Assembly (NCBI GenBank): GCA_033439685.1
Contig: JAUEDM010000004.1
Span: 3,534,001-3,598,000 of the forward strand
DNA: 64,000 nucleotides
Direction of reading: 5' to 3'
Origin: Apodospora peruviana
Taxonomy: Eukaryota > Ascomycota > Sordariomycetes > Sordariales > Lasiosphaeriaceae
The notes beneath the pieces were generated by a model. The model saw only the letters and a list, made by a program, of their open reading frames with translations, was not told where the DNA came from and ran no database searches. The translations under genes were made by a program, and so were the position numbers. Shown here piece after piece: positions 56,701 through 64,000 of this stretch (position 1 is its first letter; every line of letters begins with the position of its first letter).

Positions 56701-57279
56701 CATAGCCTTCCGCGCCTCTGTGTCCTCCGGGAAGTTTGTCACAATGAGTGTCCACTCGTAGAGGTTGGACCGAGAAACACTGCTGGAGCGATCTCCTCCA
56801 AGAAAAGGATAATCGCTGTCACTGTCGACGATATCAGGTGGCGGCGAAGCGCCACTGATTGCAAGCGGTCGATCAAGTTGGAGAAAATGTCGTACGTGCT
56901 CTAGGTGGGAGTCAAAGTGTACGGCCCTGGAGTTGGTAGGAACCGCAGGCATACTCGGTGGTGCCCTGCGGGAACGCGGCAGCACCGGCCGAACAGACAT
57001 CTTATTGCCCGTCTGGCCATGCCCCAGTTTCACAAGCAAGCCATCATTCTCGAATTCTTCTCCATCATTCTCCTGGGAACTGGAACCCGGTGTCATGGGT
57101 TTGCGATCTTGGTAGGGGTCGTCGTTGGCAACTGTCGTCGAATCCCGGGGGCTATCCGTCTTTCCTGATCCCGGAATCTTGGACCGAAGAGAGCGGAAAG
57201 AGCGAGATGATTTCTTTGTGTCCGACCGACTCGGGGACGTGTAGCTGTAGAAGGGGGGTATATCGGGTTCGGGATCCAT
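53763..57279 (-). CDS. CBM21/PP1-targeting protein with C-terminal membrane domain
   Basis: Three exons (57279..54906, 54823..54354, 54269..53763) give 1116 residues in frame. Near residue 120, RAVHF fits the RVxF docking motif for protein phosphatase 1. Residues about 173-300 are a CBM21 glycogen/starch-binding domain (VKVVVCRFTLDYWKTTSEVV and FWDNNSGLNFQVDF). A long acidic disordered part follows, then a helical region (about 640-790). The C-terminal part belongs to a filamentous-fungal family with a CVCLPP...GPDREYLCHPIPPNLLPP Cys segment, an LPKRM/GWGIYFEDGW motif and two membrane helices (IYLLVSLATVVGSLIFGVCW and WVAVVGMGLGFLTL). PP1 regulators with CBM21, such as Gac1 and PPP1R3, steer glycogen metabolism. 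Joining both parts in one protein is unusual. The first intron uses an odd acceptor (GGAG), so two adjacent genes or a frameshift remain possible. Confidence 0.72.
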
Positions 57280-57539
57280 TCCCAAGTGTCAAAATATTCT
57301 GGGCGTTCGTTGAATTGGTTTAGGTAAGGTACCTGGTACTTACTGGAAGAAGGGAAGGGAACGCTGGAAGGAACTGCGGCTCGCTATTTGGGACCGAATG
57401 TGGCGTGGAGACAGAAACCAAAGAGAAAGCCAATATCAACTTGTGAGATCAAGCAAGAATATGCTGCACACCGTTGGATTGTATCAAGTTCAATACCGAG
57501 TGCGGGGTGCCGTGAGTCCAGTCTGGAGCCTGATTAGCT
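57280..57539. promoter_or_regulatory. Promoter side of the CBM21 gene
   Basis: Short spacer between the CBM21 gene start and the decayed transposon. No motif is claimed. Confidence 0.4.
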
Positions 57540-58430
57540 CTAACGGTCCATGACAGCTGTCACTAAATGGCTCTCGACACCTATTTGAAAGCTTGGTATG
57601 AAGATCTCAAGTCTGATTTTCTTCACAAGATTGGGGCACTCTTCGATCGATTCAATCCTTCCTCAAGCCATTTTACTCAGCAACAAAACCACCGAAGGAG
57701 ACCATGCAACCATCGACCGTGTTCTCCTTGTTATGGATGCTTTGGTCCAGCATTACAAGAAAAGCCAGGAAACCTTCAAATCTGACTCCTTCCTCTCTCA
57801 TCGGATCAAAAAAAGCTGTCAGACTTTTCGATAAGTACTACGCCAAAACGGAAGATACCCGGTACTATGCTGCCGCAATTCTTTTCCACCCTTCGAGGAA
57901 GACGGAATATCTCATGTACAACTGGTAGAAAAATGTGTCAAACTAGCAGTTCAAGCGGTCAAAACACTTTGGATCAACTTCAAGGAAACAGGAAATAAAC
58001 TCCCGGCTGGTGTTCCAACTGAGAGGTATGAGCAATATCAGAATCCTGACCCGAGCAACGATTTAGATGCCCTAATCCAGAATCTCGAGAACTTTCCAAG
58101 GCCACCAAGCAAAGACGAACTTGAAGAATACCTATCGGAACCACCTCGTCAAATTGAAGGATCATCTCTTGCATGGTGGCTTCGTGCGGAACATCGGAGA
58201 CGCTGGCCCAAGTTATCGCAGCTGGCGATTAACATTCTGTCAATCCCGGCAATGAGCGCTGAGCCGGAAAGGGTATTTTCTGGGGCCCGTCGGACAATAT
58301 TGTGGGAAAGAATGCGACTAGGGGAAACCACAATCAAAATGCTTGAATGTCTAAAGCATTGGATCAGGTCAGGTCTTACATCTGAGCCGGCCAGCGATAA
58401 TATTTCGCCCACCCTGGTTATTACTAGGTA
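57540..58430 (+). mobile_element. Decayed hAT-family transposase fragment
   Basis: Plus-strand pieces of a hAT transposase in shifting frames. An upstream piece reads TKWLSTP, TIDRVLLVMDALVQHYKK and later DKYYAKTEDTRYYAAAILF. After several stops, the last piece (about 58155-58430) reads AWWLRAEHRRRWPKLSQLA and IPAMSAEPERVFSGARR, the C-terminal dimerisation domain of hAT transposases, ending RMRLGETTIKMLECLKHW. Stops and frame changes break the region, and the N-terminal catalytic part and BED zinc finger are absent, so it cannot be active. Terminal inverted repeats and the 8-bp target duplication could not be found by eye. Confidence 0.85.
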
Positions 58431-58706
58431 GGTATTTCATCGACGGTGTGAATATGAACGTGTCTAGCCGTGGCTGTGAGGAATCACACGTTGTGTAAGT
58501 GGCAGTCGATTTTACCCCGTAGTTAAAGTTTAATAGCACAGGTGACTTGATATTAACGCCTCAGGGAAAATCAAGTCATGCATCATTTGATTCATCCCCG
58601 GCTAGGTAAAACCAGCCACGACTCCCAGACTACTAATAGTAGCAGAAAAGACTTCTTCTTCCACTCGCTGACCCATAATTATGAACCATGCCCGCCTGTC
58701 GTCCGC

Positions 58707-59326
58707 TTACTGGCCGAATTTGTGTTCCTTGTCCTTGATGGGGAAATCGTTGCCCAGGTTCTTCTTGTACTGGTCACGGATGAAGTCGGAGATCTGCTCG
58801 TCCTTGGCCTGCTCAGCCGCGCTCTCGTTGTCCTGGGGGCCCTGCTTGAGGACCTTCTCTTGAACAAAATCAATACCTGGAAAGGTTTTAAGGTTAGTTA
58901 ACCATCCGCACAGCTTAAGTTTTGTCTCGCGCCAGTAACGATACCGCCGTCAGGATTCGTGACCTTGGTCTGCTTGAACCCCGCTGGAAACTTCTTAAAG
59001 GTCATGGACCCATTGTTTCCGCGATTTGACTCTTGTTGTTTCCAAATACGGTTGACACGGGCATTATTTGAAGTAAGGCGCTCACCCTTGTCAAGAAGAT
59101 CCTCGTTCTTCTCACTCTCCTTGCCGCCACCGGCGAGGCCGTTGAGCTTGTCCATGAAGCCACCACCGCCTGAGCTGGAGCCGGACTGCTGGTTGTCGTG
59201 GCCACTGTTACCGGCGAGGTTACCGAGCTTGCCAAGAAGACCGCCGGCACCAGACGATTCCTGGTGCTGGCCCTCAGGCTTCTTATCGCCGGAGGCCTGG
59301 CTGGCAATCTTGTTGATGAAATCCAT
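58707..59326 (-). CDS. Small Gly/Ser-rich protein, conserved type, function unknown
   Basis: Two exons (59326..59086, 58876..58707) with a 209-bp intron (GTGAGC...TTTCCAG, with a CTAAC branch-like site upstream of the acceptor) give 136 residues. The N-terminal half is MDFINKIASQASGD followed by Gly/Ser/Gln/Asn-rich sequence with two amphipathic pieces, GGLLGKLGNLAGN and FMDKLNGLAGG. The second exon encodes a charged helix (KGIDFVQEKVLKQGPQ, then AEQAKDEQISDFIRDQYKK) and ends EHKFGQ. Small filamentous-fungal proteins with this layout are often stress-induced, but I do not recognise a named family. Reading through the donor keeps the frame open for about 60 more codons, so a second isoform is possible. 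Confidence 0.78.
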
Positions 59327-60495
59327 GATGAGTGAGAGGTGATTTGAGTTTGGGTGATCTTCGACTATAAGCTTGATTCGTGTTGTATGTTTACGAAGAG
59401 ATGCAGAGATGGGCTTTTATGGAAGCTCTCAGAGGGGAGTGAGGGATATTTGTGCTTTCCGGGATGGTGTATGGGAAGAACGAGTGGAAGCATGTGGAGA
59501 TGGATTGGATGTTTCAGCTGCTTTGGACGAAGACCTGTGAGACATGCTGCGCCAGCGATGCAGGCTGCCAATAGGGCGAGAGTACGGCGTGTTAGCGCTG
59601 CAGTCGCACGCAGCTCGGTCGCTGGGGCAGTGCAGTGCCGAGAGATAGAGCGAGATCTGGAGCTCGATAGGCCCTCCCGGTTACTAAGTGTACATCTAAC
59701 GATAAGCATTGAAGATTTTCATATTATTTTCGAGCTCTATCTCCGGTATTGTAGTTAAGATACGCATTACGGACACATAAAGTTTCTCTGCTCACGGTAA
59801 TTTCAACGGTCTAAAGTACCTCCCGTCTAGGGTTGAAACGGGTCTTGCTGCTGAGGCCGCCTGGTTGTGGCACCATCATTGCGGGGTCTCCGAGGCATTC
59901 TGCGAGGAGATTCCACTATTGACGCTCTTCTGAGCCTGAAAAAAAGAGAAAGAAAGAGAAAGAAAAACTTCTGTCTATGTACTCATCAAACCATAACCGA
60001 GACCGATAAGGGTGACGAGGTAAGGTACCGTTGTCAACATCTCGGCTGCTCAAGGAGAACAAGAACTTCAAGAAGCCCCGCAATGGATGAGGTGATGTTA
60101 AGGATGACGGGATGCAGGTTCATTTAGCTCGTCAAGGGTCCAAACTCTGTCCAGATTGTGGGGAAGCTGAGTGACAGGGGGGCTTTAGAAGGGAAATGGT
60201 CAGTGCTTCTCTTCCCCGGTCACCCTTCGGACATTCCCGTTCCTGGACGCAGCCGAAATCCCCACCCCCACCACTGCCGTCCGGAACATCCGTCACTCGT
60301 CGACCGTCAAGCTGACATCGAAACCTTTGGCCACATTTATCGCTGAACGTCTTGACTCGTATCTGTTATCCGTTACCCTGGCACAGCTAGCCGACACCTG
60401 TCTCGGACTGTGTGGCGCAACTCCGAGTTCTACCGCGATCTGAAGACACACCTCGATAACCATCTCATCTATCGGCATCAGCATACACAGACACA
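59327..60495. promoter_or_regulatory. Divergent region, small-protein gene / dap1
   Basis: About 1.2 kb between two divergent genes, so it contains both promoters. No ORF with a recognised domain is present. A purine-rich AAAGAGAAAG run lies near 59940-59965. Confidence 0.5.
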
Positions 60496-61104
60496 ATGGA
60501 TTACGTCGAGCAGAGAATGGCTCAAGAGGCCGCCAAGCCAGCAGGAGGAGCTAGCGAGTGCGTTACCCTTCCTATCTCCCTCTATCTACCACTTCAACCC
60601 TACCCGGCATGATGCTAACCTCGCCCGTTTCGTCCAAACAGCTCCCTCTTCACTCCGCTCAACCTCGCCCTGCTAGGCCTCTTCCTCTACACAACCTACA
60701 CGCTCCTCCTCAAACCCTCCCCGCCGGCCGCGCTCCCGAAGGAAGAGCCCGCCATCGTCTTCCGCACCTTCACCCCGCGCACCCTCCTACCCTACAACGG
60801 CGAGAACAACATGCCCGTCTACCTGGCCGTGCGCGGGCGCGTCTTCGACGTGACCCGTGGCCGCAACTTCTACGGTCCGGGCGGTCCCTATGCGAACTTC
60901 GCTGGTCGGGACGCCTCGCGCGGGTTGGCGTGCGGCAGCTTTGACGAGGAGATGCTGACCAAGGACCTGGACGGTCCGCTTGACACGCTCGCGGATCTGG
61001 GGAGGGACGAGATGGAGGCGCTGCAGGGGTGGGAGGACCGGTTCTCGGAGAAGTATCTGGTTGTGGGCAAATTGTTGCCTGTTGGGGAGGAGGATAAAGC
61101 TTGA
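60496..61104 (+). CDS. dap1: Membrane-associated heme-binding protein Dap1 (MAPR family)
   Basis: Two exons (60496..60557, 60642..61104) with an 84-bp intron give 174 residues. Residues about 21-45 are a membrane anchor (LNLALLGLFLYTTYTLLLK) after a short MDYVEQRMAQEAAKPAGGA lead. The cytochrome-b5-like MAPR domain covers about residues 62-165: FTPRTLLPYNGENN, VYLAVRGRVFDVTRGRNFYGPGGPY, FAGRDASRGLACGSFDEEM, then WEDRFSEKYLVVGKL. The tyrosines around YGPGGPY include the axial heme ligand of this family, which replaces the His pair of true cytochrome b5. In yeast, Dap1 binds heme and supports the P450 Erg11 in ergosterol synthesis, in the endoplasmic reticulum or endomembranes. The first exon is short and would be missed by an ORF scan. 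Confidence 0.93.
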
Positions 61105-61459
61105 GTAAATATCTTGGCAATGAAGGTCAGGAAGTGTAGATGTACACCCTTGTCTGAGTGAGAAAGAGTGAAAGGGTGTGGTGGTTCGGAGGCGAGATAG
61201 ACGGAGATGGTTGTTCATACTGAGGGTTGGTGCTCGCACACACCTCTTTATCTCATGAGTCTATGCACTGCCATTTCTTATATGCAAATAGAAGTTTTTG
61301 TTATAGCATGGCTGGAATATCTAGGCAGGAGGCTATTCAACGTTGCTCAACTGTTAGATCCGATACTCCTGTTGGATTAAGCTCGGCGGCATCTATGGCT
61401 CCAATGCTAACAACCTGTCTACACCCGGTCCTTCTAATCTTAACACTCCCTACACAACT
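61105..61459. other. Downstream of dap1
   Basis: About 350 bases of 3' flank between dap1 and the SnoaL-like pseudogene. Nothing recognised. Confidence 0.4.
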
Positions 61460-61915
61460 TCATGCAGTATTGCCACCACCTACCCCAGCAGCACCATCAC
61501 CACTAGCCTTTGCAAATATCTCCAGAATCGGCTTCGGATCAACGTCTAGCCTCTATTTCTCAATCAAGCCCTCCCAATTAAACTCGACCACCTCGATTTC
61601 GGGCAGTTCGAGCCTCTGCCCCATAATTGTCAACACATTATTCATCTCCGCGACGATGGTCTTGCCGTCCTCGGAGGTGGCCCGCGTGATGACTCGCTGC
61701 TCGACGAGACTCTAGAACTCGAGCACACTTTCATGCCCTCGATGGTGGCCTCGCGACCAATCAACAACGGCTGTCCCATCCCCGAGAGGTAGACTGTTGC
61801 CGTTGGTGAGAAGAAGGAGACGTAGTTCTCAAAAGAGTTCGGACGGGGAGATGGGTTGAAGGGAGGCGGTTGCAGCCCAGAAGGCGTCTAAGCGGTCGTA
61901 AAGGGGACAGGCCAT
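61460..61915 (-). pseudogene. SnoaL/NTF2-like fold pseudogene
   Basis: On the minus strand, an ATG at 61915 opens MACPLYDRLDAFWAATASLQ. The frame breaks at a TGA (61830-61832), continues in the next frame as FENYVSFFSPTATVYLSGMG and REATIEGMK, then shifts again to EQRVITRATSEDGKTIVAEM, NNVLTIMG and EVVEFNWEGLIEK. Two TAG codons interrupt the last frame (61712-61714 and 61553-61555). The layout (helix, ENYVSFF, short strands, regular spacing of hydrophobics) resembles the small SnoaL/NTF2-like fold of about 140 residues. No intron arrangement restores the frame. Both TAG stops sit where CAG (Gln) would continue the protein. Two frameshifts and two stops indicate a dead gene. Confidence 0.7.
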
Positions 61916-62442
61916 TTGGATGTTCAGCTTTGCGGTTTTATTGTTGCTGGTTCTGTTGTTTGGTGATGGTGGCTTGGCTTTGGTCTCTTGAGATCAGAGA
62001 ATGGAGAGTTTCAGACTGTTCATAACCAGAGGGGCTTATTTATTTACGTACCAAGATACGGATTACGTGCGGTTGTATAAACCGTATGTCTTCATTGCCC
62101 CGGTATGAGGAGAGTTAAGTTATCTGAAAAGTCCATCATAAGGTTGAACCTCCACCACAATGCTGAAACTGGTCTTCTTGCCGAATCCACCTGACTTTTG
62201 AAACGGGAATAAGAAGATGCTGTGTGAATGGTGGTTCGGATCCGAGGCTTATACCTATCCTGTTTCCCGTCTAATATCTAGACATAACAACAAGATATGT
62301 GTCTCATGAACCATCATCCGGGGTAGTAAGCGGGTGTGAATTTCTCAGCTCGCGTTGTGACACAGTACTAAACGATCCATCAATCTCCATCCGGGTTTGA
62401 TTTAGCGGTGAAGTTGAAAAGCCTACACTACTAGTGGCCATC
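61916..62442. other. Spacer between the pseudogene and the DUF4291 gene
   Basis: About 530 bases, A+T-rich, with no recognised gene. Confidence 0.45.
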
Positions 62443-63114
62443 TCATTCCTCAGGTAAAACCATGCGCAAAGACTTTTGCAACTCCTCGGAAATTTCGAAT
62501 GGCCTTTCTACCGGCACCAGCTCCATATCAACCAGCTCCTCATCAGTCACCCCCGGCCTCTCATCCAGCACTCTCTTCAGCTCCCTCGCCTTATCCGTAA
62601 CATCCTCTATGCCCACGATCATCTCCTCCGCCCATCGCGGCGTCAAAGCACCAGGTATCCCGATCTGTATGCTCCGGTACTCCAGCTTCTCCAAACGAAC
62701 CGTCCTCTCAGGGTCCCACTGAATCTTGACGTCGGATGATTTCTCCCTCTTGTCCTTCTGCTTGTCTGCCGACCCCTGGTCGTTGTCTGGATCACTAGTA
62801 GAAGTTTTTCCAGTCGCATGGGGAGTGAGAACACCCCTGGCGAGTAGGCCAACGAAATCGGCGTGCCTCATCTTGATGGCGAGAATTCGCTCCTGGCCGG
62901 GGTCTTTATACGAGTATCCCGCGCGGTAAAGCATCCAGGCCCAGCTCGGCTTGACCCATGTCATGCGACTGCCGATGCGGAACTTGGTTGACGCGTCGAG
63001 TTTCTGGGCGGCGACGGCGGCGGAGGCGATTTGGGTGTTGTAGGCTTGGTAGACCGTGATTATTTCGTCGTCATAGAGCGCTCTGATTTGTTTATAAGGG
63101 GTAGTGGTGGCCAT
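62443..63114 (-). CDS. DUF4291 family protein
   Basis: An intronless 223-residue frame. ATG 63114 (MATTTPYKQIRALYDDE) is the first ATG; the open frame further upstream starts with a TTG. The DUF4291 signature is clear: IRALYDDEIITVYQAYN at residues about 9-26, RIGSRMTWVKPSWAWMLYRAGYSYKDPGQERILAI at about 46-80, a variable Ser/Asp/Lys-rich loop (about 100-130), then IQWDPERTVRLEKLEYRSIQIGIPG at about 131-155. The family is widespread in bacteria and fungi, and its biochemical activity is not established. The gene is single and next to the SnoaL-like pseudogene. Its patchy spread in fungi would fit horizontal movement, but base composition here does not stand out. Confidence 0.9.
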   Translation of the reverse strand: MATTTPYKQIRALYDDEIITVYQAYNTQIASAAVAAQKLDASTKFRIGSRMTWVKPSWAWMLYRAGYSYKDPGQERILAIKMRHADFVGLLARGVLTPHATGKTSTSDPDNDQGSADKQKDKREKSSDVKIQWDPERTVRLEKLEYRSIQIGIPGALTPRWAEEMIVGIEDVTDKARELKRVLDERPGVTDEELVDMELVPVERPFEISEELQKSLRMVLPEE

Positions 63115-64000
63115 TGTCGCGAGCGTTGATTTGGTTGACAAGTATACCCGGACCTGTGTTGTTTTCAGAGTAATCTATTTTCACCTTCTCTTGCAGGTTT
63201 CCGCTTTTCCCTTCATGCCTTTTTGCAAATGAAATGAAAATAAATCCAGCGTACACATCATGCCATCCGCCGTTTTGTTCTTGTTGATATTCGTTCTCAC
63301 GAAGATGAACAAGTGTCGGCCGTGACTCAGCCGGTCAATACCAAGGGTGGCTGAGGTCCGAAGAGGTGCATCTGGCTGGGTGATAAGAAAAGGACGAAAA
63401 AAAAACACCCAGTTCGGTCAGAGTTAGGGTGTATCTTATCCCCTGACTATGACTAGATTCGCGCTTGCCATTATTTCTAGACAAAAAATTTGATCGATGT
63501 TGGCAAGAAGAAGTCTTGTTCATGAGGATGATTCCAGTCAGGGACGTGTTAAGGTCAGTAGAGGTATTCCAGGAGAAATATTCATAACTTGCTAATAGGG
63601 AATTCGAAAACATATATCTACTTGCAACTTTGCGATACGAGTCACTAAGACAACACCTTGATGGCAGTCGTATTGACAACATTGCATAGGGGGGGGGGGG
63701 GGGTGAACTGACTGGCACAGCCACAGCTAAGCCACAACTGTCCTTCATCGGTTTGTGGCGCCCCCGCAATCCGGTACCGTTGGAGCTCTTGTTCTCACGA
63801 GGAAATACCGACCTGTCGCGTGGGAAAAGAAGCTTAACCGTGCTAACCTAACGCCTCTCCCAATGTCTGAGACACTCAAAAACGAGATGGATGCTCGAAT
63901 ACACCCTGAAGAGAAGAATTATCACAGTGGCATGAATGGAAAGGGAAGACAGGGGAACGAAACCTCCAACAATCTGGGCGGGAGAGTATGAGGTCATCGA
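63115..64000. other. Promoter side of the DUF4291 gene to window end
   Basis: Holds the DUF4291 promoter. Apart from the G15 tract, nothing is recognised; short frames to the window end have no domain match. Confidence 0.45.
63689..63703. repeat. Poly-G tract, 15 bases
   Basis: An uninterrupted run of 15 G on the plus strand. It is likely length-unstable and may be of uncertain length in the assembly. Confidence 0.9.

Overview
The window is nuclear DNA of a filamentous ascomycete (Pezizomycotina, most likely Sordariomycetes). The evidence is the gene content (a COT-1/NDR kinase with a Q/S-rich N-terminus, Tim54, Prp11, Rsc7, a Clg1-like cyclin), short GT-AG introns of roughly 54-210 bp, no operons, wide spacers with pyrimidine-rich stretches, and a eukaryotic initiator tRNA-Met. 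No virus, plasmid, CRISPR array or bacterial element was seen. I cannot name the species from sequence alone.

Layout. 0.4-14 kb is gene-dense and largely housekeeping: a PHD-finger protein (-), a mitochondrial SUGCT-like CoA-transferase (-), the SF3a subunit Prp11 (+), the NDR kinase COT-1 (-), Tim54 (+), and a Fyv6/FAM192A protein (-). A tRNA-like relic lies in the Tim54-Fyv6 spacer. A Clg1-like cyclin gene (-) follows at 17-18.1 kb, and then about 10.6 kb without any gene I can support. 28.7-35 kb holds Rsc7 (-), TFIIB (-) and a single-pass membrane protein (-). 35-42.4 kb is a second gene-free stretch, with one small in-phase 75-bp tandem repeat. 42.4-48.1 kb holds an ASNSD1-type asparagine synthetase-like protein (-), the initiator tRNA-Met (-) and the Rab5 exchange factor Vps9 (-).

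50.3-52.2 kb is the most unusual part. It has a short signal-peptide-like ORF with four tandem 26-residue units (an alpha-pheromone or KEX2-processed peptide precursor architecture), broken by a one-base deletion in unit 2. A cysteine-rich secreted protein lies 0.75 kb downstream. 53.8-57.3 kb holds a large gene joining a CBM21/PP1-targeting N-terminal half to a two-pass membrane C-terminal half. The end of the window has a decayed hAT transposase, a small Gly/Ser-rich protein, the heme protein Dap1, a SnoaL-like pseudogene whose two TAG stops both fit CAG-to-TAG change, and a DUF4291 protein.

Functional themes are transcription and chromatin (PHD protein, Rsc7, TFIIB), splicing (Prp11, Fyv6), polarity and cell cycle (COT-1, cyclin), mitochondria (CoA-transferase, Tim54), endosomal traffic (Vps9) and heme/sterol metabolism (Dap1). 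There is no biosynthetic cluster. Intron-exon models were built by hand from splice sites and reading-frame continuity; all multi-exon models given are in frame end to end. Start codons were checked to be ATG, and several long open frames that begin with TTG or GTG were trimmed.
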